Part shown: in pieces, positions 52,034 to 60,600 of the stretch
Numbering within the stretch: the stretch's first letter is position 1
How the letters are laid out: each line of letters starts with the position of its first letter
DNA from: Microbulbifer pacificus
Lineage (GTDB): Bacteria > Pseudomonadota > Gammaproteobacteria > Pseudomonadales > Cellvibrionaceae
NCBI RefSeq assembly: GCF_002959965.1
Contig: NZ_PREV01000026.1
Coordinates: 2,337,001-2,401,000, forward strand
DNA length: 64,000 nt
Direction of reading: 5' to 3'
The notes under the pieces: model-generated
Database searches by the model: none
Told to the model about the DNA's origin: nothing
Seen by the model: only the letters and a program-made list of their open reading frames with translations
Made by a program: the position numbers and the translations under genes

Positions 52034-53542
52034 GTGAACCATAAAACGATAAAAAAAATCGTCATTCTCGGCGGTGGTACCGCCGGTTGGATGACTGCGG
52101 CTATGATTGCCAGAAGCCTGGCGGGCACTGTGGATATCACTTTGGTGGAGTCCGACCAGATTGGAACCGTTGGCGTGGGTGAAGCTACGATTCCGCCGAT
52201 TCTGAATTTCAACCGTGCGCTCGGCCTCGACGAGGTGGAATTCCTGCGTGCCACCAACGGCACCATCAAGCTCGGAATTCAGTTTGAAAACTGGTCGCGC
52301 CCGGGCGAAAGCTACATGCATGCCTTTGGCGGTATCGGCAAAAATTTTCCCTTTTGTGATTTCCATCATTTTTGGCTGCGCAGCCGCGCATCCGGCTACA
52401 GCGACAGTTACTGGGATTTCTCCCTGAACTATCAGGCGGCGAAGCAAAACAGATTTGCGCACCTGGCGAATATTCCCAGTACTAACCTTCCGGGACTTTC
52501 CTACGCCTATCATTTTGACGCCGGGCTTTATGCGCAATATCTGCGCCGCTACAGCGAGTCCAAAGGTGTTAAGCGTGTCGAGGGCAAGGTGTGTGATGTG
52601 CGCCGTAACCTTGACAGCGGCTATGTGGAAAGTCTGGCTCTGGAAAATGGACAGGTTGTTGAGGGTGATCTTTTCGTCGACTGCTCGGGATTTGTTGGCC
52701 TGCTGATTGGTAAGACCGTCGACAGTGAGTATGAAAGCTGGAGCCAGTGGCTGCCCTGTGACCGCGCCATGGCGATTCCCAGCGAGTCTGCTGCGACGAT
52801 TGTCCCGTATACACGTTCCATTGCCCATGCCTGTGGCTGGCAATGGCAGATCCCGCTTCAACACCGCACAGGCAACGGACTGGTATATTCCAGCCGCCAC
52901 TGGAGTGACGAGCAGGCCCGCGAGGTCCTGTTGGGCAATTTGCCAGGTAAGCCGCTTGCGGAACCGCGAATTATTCCCTTCAAAACCGGTCACCGGCACG
53001 AGCAGTGGAAGAAGAATGTGGTAAGCCTGGGGCTTGCCAGCGGATTCCTGGAACCTCTGGAAAGTACCTCCATCCATCTGGTGCAGTCCGGTGCTACCCG
53101 GTTGGTCAAGTGTTTCCCGCATCGCGGCATTCGCGCGGAAGAAGTGGCGGAATTCAATCGCCAGTCACGGGTGGAAATGGAACGTATCCGCGACTTTATA
53201 ATTCTGCACTACAAGGCCAACCAGCGACGCGACAGCGACTTCTGGCGGCATTGCGAAAGCATGGATGTGCCGGAAAGCCTGCAGCACAAAATCGAGCTGT
53301 TCCGCGCGACCGGCAAGGTTTTCCGGGATTACGATGACTTATTCACCGAAGTTGCCTGGCAGCAGGTGTTGATCGGCCAGGGCGTGCTGCCGGAGGATCA
53401 TCATTTGATTGCGGATGGTCTGAGTGACGCGCAACTGGCTGACCTGCTTCAGAGCCTGAAAACCCTGATCCAAGGTACGGTCAGACAACTGCCAGCGCAC
53501 GACGAGTTTTTGTCCTCACTGCTGGCAGCTGGTACCAAATAG
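52034..53542 (+). CDS. Tryptophan-halogenase-family flavoprotein
   Basis: A 502-residue FAD protein with the canonical family marks: ILGGGTAGW, GVGEATIPPI, lysine in TIKLGIQF, WQWQIPLQH and EPLESTSIH. The start is GTG 52034, after AAGGGATAG; no ATG gives a complete FAD-binding motif. It lies behind a strong terminator of the TBDR gene, so it depends on read-through or a weak internal promoter. Its 3' end overlaps the convergent esterase gene by 27 bases. It is the fifth member of this family in the window. Confidence 0.86.
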   Translation: MNHKTIKKIVILGGGTAGWMTAAMIARSLAGTVDITLVESDQIGTVGVGEATIPPILNFNRALGLDEVEFLRATNGTIKLGIQFENWSRPGESYMHAFGGIGKNFPFCDFHHFWLRSRASGYSDSYWDFSLNYQAAKQNRFAHLANIPSTNLPGLSYAYHFDAGLYAQYLRRYSESKGVKRVEGKVCDVRRNLDSGYVESLALENGQVVEGDLFVDCSGFVGLLIGKTVDSEYESWSQWLPCDRAMAIPSESAATIVPYTRSIAHACGWQWQIPLQHRTGNGLVYSSRHWSDEQAREVLLGNLPGKPLAEPRIIPFKTGHRHEQWKKNVVSLGLASGFLEPLESTSIHLVQSGATRLVKCFPHRGIRAEEVAEFNRQSRVEMERIRDFIILHYKANQRRDSDFWRHCESMDVPESLQHKIELFRATGKVFRDYDDLFTEVAWQQVLIGQGVLPEDHHLIADGLSDAQLADLLQSLKTLIQGTVRQLPAHDEFLSSLLAAGTK

Positions 53543-54361
53543 CCAGTTGATGGCATTGGGAAACTCACGGCGCCAGAAGGTTTCGCTGTGGCTTCCCTCG
53601 CCGTCGAGTTTTGCCTGCCACAAGTGCTGCTTTCCGCGACTTTTCAGGATTTTTTCCATTTCCATAAAGCCTTCGATCATCTCGTCCCCCTCGCGCGCGC
53701 TGGTCAACAGGTATACCCGTGTATTGTTCAGCTGCGGATTATTCGCAGATGCGGTCAACACACCTGGCGCAATCCAGTAGGAGGGGGAAAAAATACCGGC
53801 CATGCCAAAAATATCGGGGTAGCGATTGATGGCGTGGTTGGAAATGAGTCCCCCCATGGAGCTTCCCATGATCGCGGTGTGTTCGCGGTCTGCCAGCGTG
53901 CGATATTCCCGGTCGATACGAGGTTTCAATTCCCTCACCAGGAAATCCACATAGGCATTGCCTTCGCCCTTGCCGAAACGCTCGTTGTCGTAGGGGTTGA
54001 GTTCAGTCATGCGCAGCCTGTCGCCGTGGTCGATGCCCACCACGATTATTTCCAGGCCGCAGGTCTGTGCCAGCTGATTGAGGCTCTCGTCCACCCCCCA
54101 TTCACCTACATAGGAGGTCGCATCGTCGAACAGATTCTGGCCATCGTGCATATACAGCACCGGGTAGCGTTTAGCGGAGTGCTGGTAACCCGCGGGCAGA
54201 TAGATGCGGTAGGTACGCTCGCGTTGCAATGTGTCCATCGCAATCGCCGGCATTACATGTACATTGGCTTGTGCGGTAGATGATGCTGTAGGTGATGTGG
54301 CAGCGTGTAGTGCCGATGCGCCGAGTAGCAGGAGCAGCGCCTGCGCGAGTTTTTTGTGCAT
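53516..54361 (-). CDS. Exported alpha/beta-hydrolase esterase (esterase D-like)
   Basis: A 281-residue secreted or periplasmic enzyme with signal peptide (to SALHA). The putative esterase domain carries LYMHDGQNLFDD and the nucleophile serine in IMGSSMGGLIS. A late histidine occurs in GSHSETFWRREF, as in enterochelin-esterase-like and carbohydrate-esterase proteins. The length is typical. It could deacylate polysaccharide or cleave another ester; the sequence does not decide. It is convergent with, and overlaps, the halogenase-family gene. The first residues after the signal are Thr/Ser/Ala-rich, suggesting a flexible mature N-terminus. Confidence 0.82.
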   Translation of the reverse strand: MHKKLAQALLLLLGASALHAATSPTASSTAQANVHVMPAIAMDTLQRERTYRIYLPAGYQHSAKRYPVLYMHDGQNLFDDATSYVGEWGVDESLNQLAQTCGLEIIVVGIDHGDRLRMTELNPYDNERFGKGEGNAYVDFLVRELKPRIDREYRTLADREHTAIMGSSMGGLISNHAINRYPDIFGMAGIFSPSYWIAPGVLTASANNPQLNNTRVYLLTSAREGDEMIEGFMEMEKILKSRGKQHLWQAKLDGEGSHSETFWRREFPNAINWLFGTSCQQ

Positions 54362-54449
54362 TGTTGTGACTCTCCGGGCAGAGGTAGGGTGCCAGTATCC
54401 AGCGAATCGCGCGGGAGAGCCTCAGCCTTGGCTGGGGAGGATGTGGGAA

Positions 54450-54472
54450 GGGCCCCGCGTAATACGGGGCCC
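54450..54472. terminator. Hairpin downstream of the universal stress gene
   Basis: Stem GGGCCCCG / CGGGGCCC with a seven-base loop lies 12 bases past the stop of the minus-strand universal stress gene. No T-run follows, so it is only a possible terminator. Confidence 0.45.
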
Positions 54473-54483
54473 AGGCAGGCTTA

Positions 54484-55326
54484 TCAGTGTGCCGTGGTGG
54501 TAAACGCGTTACACACCATCACATCGATATCCAGAGAGCCGATCACGCGCTCGGCGGTATTGCCGCGCAGCATGGAGCCGGTCTCGCCGTACTGGTTCAG
54601 GGTGCCCATCACCACCACATCCGCGTCGATTTCTTTGGCGATTTCCGCAACCACTTCGTTGGTGTAGCCCTGTTTTACATGGATACGGTCGGTGGGTACT
54701 CCGGTCTTGTCCGCCAGTTTGGAAAGCTGACCGCGGTCGGGGTAGAGCATGGAGTCGAGGAAGGCATTTACCAGATGCAACTCGGCGCCATAGACGTCGG
54801 CTATGTAGCCGGCGCGCTCGGTGATCTGGCGGTTGAGCTGGCGCTGCTGGGTGGTCTGGGCCTGGTAATTGACGGTGGCCAGCACCACTTTGCGGCGGGC
54901 CTTCGCGCCGGGGCGAATCAGTACCACCGGGCATTTCGCATGCTTCAATACCTGCCATTTTGACTCCGCGAAGGTGAAGCGGCGGCTGGTGCGGGCGTGC
55001 ACGGGCAGGTAGATCATTTCCGCGTTGCAGCACTTGGATTCCTGAATGATGGCTGCCTGCCAGTCACTCGACCAGCATACGGTGATCTCGAATTCCACGC
55101 CGGCTTCTTCAATGGGATTGCGGATCTGGTCGCGGAACCAGAATTCGTCCCGGAACAGGTGATCGTTGACCGCGCGGGTATCCACCGCCTCGCCATCTAC
55201 GGCGACGAATACGGCGAGTTTCGGTTGCGGGGTGCGCTCACGGGCCGTAGCCAGGGCGCGTTCGAGGGCTACATGGCGGTCGTCATTGGGGTCGACGACA
55301 ACGAATACGATGGGTTTATCCTGCAT
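54484..55326 (-). CDS. Tandem universal stress protein (UspE-like)
   Basis: A 280-residue cytoplasmic protein made of two Usp domains (about 1-145 and 146-280). The second has VVMGTLNQYGETGSMLRGNTA, the phosphate-binding end of the Usp fold. A GGAG site precedes ATG 55326. Proteins of this form respond to starvation and other stress; there is no evident tie to glucan use. It diverges from the GH13 gene. The intervening 251 bases hold the palindrome listed separately. Confidence 0.9.
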   Translation of the reverse strand: MQDKPIVFVVVDPNDDRHVALERALATARERTPQPKLAVFVAVDGEAVDTRAVNDHLFRDEFWFRDQIRNPIEEAGVEFEITVCWSSDWQAAIIQESKCCNAEMIYLPVHARTSRRFTFAESKWQVLKHAKCPVVLIRPGAKARRKVVLATVNYQAQTTQQRQLNRQITERAGYIADVYGAELHLVNAFLDSMLYPDRGQLSKLADKTGVPTDRIHVKQGYTNEVVAEIAKEIDADVVVMGTLNQYGETGSMLRGNTAERVIGSLDIDVMVCNAFTTTAH

Positions 55327-55421
55327 GATTGCTCCTTCAATTCTGATCCCTAAGTTTTCTCTCAGCTGCCCGGTCTATCGCTTCCGCCCTCTGTTATGTG
55401 CTTTTGGGGGCGGTCTGTGGG

Positions 55422-55435
55422 CGGTCACGTGACCG
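55422..55435. promoter_or_regulatory. 14-base palindrome between usp and GH13
   Basis: CGGTCACGTGACCG is perfectly symmetrical and lies about 100 bases upstream of usp and 143 bases upstream of GH13. It looks like a regulator site, of unknown owner. Confidence 0.4.
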
Positions 55436-55577
55436 GGAGGTCAAGACTATCACCGGACGCGGCGTATTTCATCCGCACTCCACCCATCTACGCCCCATGT
55501 CGGGAGGATGAAACGGTGGCGGAGGCGAGTACATTAGGCTGCTGTGATGACCGTTCGATAACGACGGAGAGAAGATA

Positions 55578-57296
55578 ATGAGAAAAATGTTCGGCCTGAG
55601 TGCCGCCGTATCCGTAGCCGCGCTCACCCTGGCCGCCTGCTCCGACCGTGAACCCGAGCAGGTATCTGTACCAGAGACGATCGAGTCCGCATTGACCCAG
55701 GTCAATAGCGGTTCTGTGGACCCCTTCTGGAACAATGCGATCATCTATTTCATGCTCCCGGACCGCTTCTACAACGGCAACCCGGATAACGACCTGTCCT
55801 ACGGCCGCAAGAATGACGCGGCTCATATGCGCGGCTTCCAAGGCGGCGACCTACAAGGCGTTATCGACAAACTGAATGAGGGATATTTCGACGCGCTGGG
55901 TGTTGACGCCCTTTGGATGTCCCCGATCTATGAGCAGAATCACGATGCCACTGACGAAGGTACCGGGCGCACCTATGCCTATCACGGTTACTGGCCCAGG
56001 GATTGGACCGCCGTTGACCGCAACTTTGGCAATGAGGCGCTATTGGAAAAGCTGATTGAAACAGCGCACGGCCGCGGTATTCGCGTACTACTGGATGTAG
56101 TTGTGAACCATACTGGTCCAGTAACAGCAAAGGATCCGCTATGGCCGGCGGAGTGGAGTCGTTCCGACTCTGTGTGCGATTGGTCCGGTTTTTCCGGTAC
56201 CGTCAGCTGCATGCTTGTTAGCAACCTGCCAGACATCCGCACCGAGAGCGATGTGCCGGTAGACCTTCCTCCCCAGCTCACCGAGAAATGGCAGCGCGAA
56301 GGTCGCCTCGGTCAGGAAGTGGCGGAGCTGGATGCGTTCTTCGAGCGCACCGGTTACCCGCGCGCACCGAAGTACTACATCATTAAATGGCTCACCGACT
56401 GGGTGCGGGAATACGGTGTCGATGGCTTTCGTGTAGATACGGCCAAGCATGTGGAACCTGAAGTCTGGGCAGTACTTAAAAAGGAATCCAGCCTGGCACT
56501 GGCGGAGTGGAAGGCCCGCAATCCGCAGCAGAAGCTCGACGATCGCGACTTCTTTATGGTCGGGGAAGTCTACGGTTACGGCATCACCGGTGGACGCGAC
56601 TTCGATTTTGGCGATCGCAAGGTGAATTTTTTCGACTACGGCTTCGACAGCCTGATTAATTTTGATATCGCTGCGCGTGCCGATCGTGAAGATATGGAGT
56701 CGATCTTTTCTAGTTACTCGCAAATGCTGAATGGCGGGACACTAGATGGTTCGGGTGTGCTCAACTACCTGACTTCTCACGACGACATGAACTCCTTCGA
56801 CCGTGAGCGTCAGCGTGCCCGCGAAGCGGCATTCAAATTGATGCTGGCGCCCGGCGCCGCACAAATCTACTACGGCGATGAGCTGGCCCGGCCACTGACG
56901 GTGCCCGGTACCGAGGGCGATTCCCAGCTGCGTAGCCCGATGAACTGGGGAGATTTGGAAAAAGCCGAAACCCGCGAAATTCTCAGCCACTGGCAGAAGC
57001 TGGGGCAATTCCGTCAGTCCCATATGGCGGTAGGTGCCGGCGTGCATCAGCAGCTTAGTGCTGCCCCCTATATTTTCTCGCGCACATTGAATGATGATCG
57101 CGTGCTGGTCGCGCTGGACATGCCGATCGGAGAAAAAACCGTGGAGGCCGGGGCGGTATTCGCGGAAGGCTCTCTGGTGAAAGATTACTACTCCGGTGCA
57201 GAAGCGCGGGTAGAGCAGGGGATGCTGAACTTTGACACCGGGTTTGACATCCTGTTGCTGGGAAGCCCCAGGACCCAGGATCTGAGTGCAAGATAA
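55578..57296 (+). CDS. GH13 alpha-amylase-family lipoprotein
   Basis: A 572-residue lipoprotein (MRKMFGLSAAVSVAALTLAACS; lipobox LAAC) of the alpha-amylase clan. It opens with IIYFMLPDRFYNGNPDND, then region I LLDVVVNHTG, region II GFRVDTAKH (nucleophile D287), region III GEVYG (acid/base E330) and region IV LTSHDD (D402), with a short C-terminal beta domain. It would cut alpha-1,4-glucan in the periplasm or at the surface. The order resembles the GH13_19 periplasmic amylases. GGAGAGAAG precedes the start. It is followed by a terminator and then the starch-binding oxidoreductase gene, an obvious functional neighbour. Confidence 0.9.
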   Translation: MRKMFGLSAAVSVAALTLAACSDREPEQVSVPETIESALTQVNSGSVDPFWNNAIIYFMLPDRFYNGNPDNDLSYGRKNDAAHMRGFQGGDLQGVIDKLNEGYFDALGVDALWMSPIYEQNHDATDEGTGRTYAYHGYWPRDWTAVDRNFGNEALLEKLIETAHGRGIRVLLDVVVNHTGPVTAKDPLWPAEWSRSDSVCDWSGFSGTVSCMLVSNLPDIRTESDVPVDLPPQLTEKWQREGRLGQEVAELDAFFERTGYPRAPKYYIIKWLTDWVREYGVDGFRVDTAKHVEPEVWAVLKKESSLALAEWKARNPQQKLDDRDFFMVGEVYGYGITGGRDFDFGDRKVNFFDYGFDSLINFDIAARADREDMESIFSSYSQMLNGGTLDGSGVLNYLTSHDDMNSFDRERQRAREAAFKLMLAPGAAQIYYGDELARPLTVPGTEGDSQLRSPMNWGDLEKAETREILSHWQKLGQFRQSHMAVGAGVHQQLSAAPYIFSRTLNDDRVLVALDMPIGEKTVEAGAVFAEGSLVKDYYSGAEARVEQGMLNFDTGFDILLLGSPRTQDLSAR

Positions 57297-57307
57297 ACCC
57301 TATCTCC

Positions 57308-57331
57308 GTCATTCCCGCGCGCGGGAATGAC
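57308..57331. repeat. REP-like perfect palindrome
   Basis: A 24-base perfect palindrome centred on CCCGCGCGCGGG (arms begin GTCATT and end AATGAC), 12 bases after the GH13 stop. Its CATTCCCGCG arm resembles common intergenic repeats of gammaproteobacteria. It may be one copy of a dispersed family; no second copy is visible here. Confidence 0.5.
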
Positions 57332-57400
57332 TTTGACATCGGTCAATAGGCCTTCGTTGGCTGCGTGTGACCTCAACTTCTCTTTCTCGTCGAAAGGTTT

Positions 57401-57434
57401 GCCGGCCATAGAGTTTCTATCGCCGGCTTTTTTT
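57401..57434 (+). terminator. Rho-independent terminator after GH13
   Basis: Interrupted stem GCCGGC-C-ATAGA / TCTAT-C-GCCGGC followed by TTTTTTT (57428-57434). It lies about 105 bases past the stop. The rest of the 359-base gap up to the next start shows no other clear signal. Confidence 0.88.
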
Positions 57435-57655
57435 GTGCTGGATTTCAATGTCGATGTCAGTCACAGATATGGCGCGGTGAAGGACTACGCCCCCAGGGGA
57501 GGAGGAGGTAACACCGCGGAAATGGAGTAACGTGATCCTGCGCATCCATAGTTTGCGTGCGCTGCGCTGAGCGGTTGTCGGCGAATAAAAATTAAAAGGT
57601 TACGTGCAAAACGCATGATGACCATCCGGATAACAATAACTCCCGGAGCATAGCG

Positions 57656-60600
57656 ATGATTTTTGCCCCAATAATGGCCGGAGTGTCACACTCCGCAGCC
57701 ACCGTATGCCTGCGCGCGGCCCTGAGCCTTGTCGTCGCACTGGCACTGTGTCTGCCCCTCAACGTGAGCGCGCAAACCTGGTCTGAAGCCTGGTTCCGCG
57801 GTACTCCGAACGATTGGGGAACAACTGCGATGACCTACGATACCGGCGCCGGTGTCTGGGTTACCGAGCAGACCTTTGAAGGTGCCAACGCCCGTTTCAA
57901 AATCAGCCATTACCAAAACTGGAACGAAGCCTATCCAGCCAGCGACTACCAGGTAGCGAATGGCCGCTATCGCATCACTTTTGACGATGTGAGCAAAGCG
58001 ATCAGTGTAGCGGAAATTACCGAGCCGCCAGCTGAGGGAGCACCCACCAGCCTGTGCTTCGACAACCCGCAGAATTACGCGGCGCCGCATATCTACTTCT
58101 GGAATCCACAGCCGGCGGGCAGTGTCGGTAATCTCCCCGGTTGGCCCGGTCTCGCCATGACCGCAGCGGGAGACAACTACTGCTACGACTTCTCTGCCCA
58201 TCTCGACAGCGACGTCATGCCGGACTCCCTCAATGTCATTTTCAACAACAACGGCGCACCGCAGACTGCAGACCTGACTTACAGCGGCAACCCCTGCTAT
58301 ATCGGCGGACAGTGGCAGGGAGCGGAAACCTGCGGCCTGGACACCGACCCTGTTGTCGATCAGCCACCCACCACGCGCCCACTACTGGCGCAGCCGCTGA
58401 ACTTCCCCATTTCCGGCAATGTCTCTGCCGGTAGCTACCGCTTTGAGGTAGCCTACCCGAATCTCCAGGGCCTGTTCATGTCGCCGGTGATGGTAATTCC
58501 GGATGGTATCAGTGACCTTTTGTATGTCGTGGATAAAGCCGGCTCCATTTTCGTGGTCCCCAATCGCGAGGATGTGGCACCGGCGGAAGTGCGCGCCTTG
58601 CTGGATATCAGTGGCGTGGTGCGCAATTACCACGAGCAGGGTCTGCTCAGCATGGCGTTTGATCCGGACTACGCCAGTAACGGTTTTATCTACATCTATT
58701 ACATCCACGGTACCGACGACAACGAGCGCGCACCCGACGGCAGTTACGGTGATGCCATTCTTGAGCGCTGGACGGTCAATGATCCGGCAAATCCCACTCA
58801 AATACTTGCCGGTTCCCGCGCGGAAATTTTACGGGTGCCCCAGCGTGGTCCGGACCACAAGGGCGGCATGATGCAGTTCCACCCGGAAGAAAAATATCTT
58901 TACCTGAGCATCGGCGACGGCGCCTATGGCCACAGCGCCACCATGAGTTATCCCGAGGATCCGCGCACCAACAACGGCGCACAGGAGACCGATAACCTGC
59001 TCGGCACCTTCATCCGCATCAAACCGCTGACACAGCCGGTTAATGGAAAATATTACGAGATCCCCGCGGACAATCCCTTCGTCGGCGTGCCCGGCTTTCG
59101 GGGTGAAATCTGGTCCTACGGCCACCGCAATCCCTGGCGCTGGAGTTTCGATACCGAGGCTCCCTACACCCTGTGGGAAACCGAAGTGGGACAGGCGGGA
59201 TTCGAAGAGGTCAACCTGATTGCAAAAGGAAAAAATTACGGCTGGCCCATCTGCGAAGGCACCAATAATCGCGGTGACCTCGGCGGCGATCCGGGTAAAA
59301 ACTGCAGTACGGATTTCGAGCCGCCGCGAGATGGCTACGCCCATCCCACCGGCTTTTCCATCATTGGCGGTGTGGTGTACAGGGGCAATGCGCTGCCCGG
59401 TTTGAGTGGCCATTTCATTTTCGGGGACTATGTCACCAAGCGTATCTGGTCCATCGTTGACGGCGAGGCCAAAGCCCTGATCAGCGATACCTTCCCGGAA
59501 AACATCGCTTCATTTGGAACCGACCTGAGCGGCGAAACATTGCTGGTCTCCACATACGGTGTGGAGTACGGCGGTCAATCCACCATTTACAAGGTGGTGG
59601 ACGACGATGCCGAGGCGGCGGTCATTCCGGCAAAACTTTCTGAAACCGGCCTGTTTTCCAATCTGCAAAATCTGCAGCCGGTAAGTGGTGTGTTGGAGTA
59701 CGGCCTGAACACCCAAGGGTGGTTCGATGGCGCCAGTACCCGGCACTTCATCGCGTTGCCAAATGATCGTCAGATTGATTTCGCGGCGACGGAAAAATGG
59801 GAGCTTCCCGTTGGCACGGTGCTGGTGAAACATCAGAGTATTGCCACCACGGAAAATCCCGCGCAGCCATTCACCACGTCGGTACTGTTCCGACAGGATA
59901 CCGGCAAGTGGCAGGCGGCGAATTATTACTGGAACAGCACTGGAACCGATGCCGACCTGGTGACCGAGTCTCTCACTGTGATGGACGGTGGTATCGAGAA
60001 CCGTCAGCGGGTTGTACAGTCTGCCGCCGACTGTGGTTCCTGCCACATCGGAAGTGGCAGTCGCGAGCCTCTTGCTGTACACACCCGTCAATTGAACCGC
60101 AATTTCCAATATGGCGAAGGACCGGAGACCATCGCCAACCAGTTGGACGTGTTCAACAGCATCGCACTGTTCACGGAAAATATCGGCAGCGCCGCCGGTC
60201 ACGCCGCATTTGTGGACGCCGACGATACCGGTGCGGATCTGAACGAGCGCGCGCGCACCTACCTCGCGACTAATTGTTCCCACTGTCATGCCAGCGGGTT
60301 TATGGATCTGCGCTACGACACCCCCCTCGACAGCATGCGCCTGGTCAATGTGGAAACCACCGGCGGCGCCGCGCGTCTGCGCCCTTTCGATCACACCAGC
60401 AGCTTGGTCTATATCTATCAGACCACCGACAACAATCGCATGCCCAAGGGCACCCGCTATACCAATCCCGTGGCCGAGGTCCTGTTCCTTGAGTGGATAG
60501 ACGCAGTGAATGCTCAGCAGGTGGGTATCAGCTTACAGGCAGACAGCGAGCGGCTGAACGGTGGTGACGCGCTGACCGTGTATGTGCAAGCCCTGTACGA

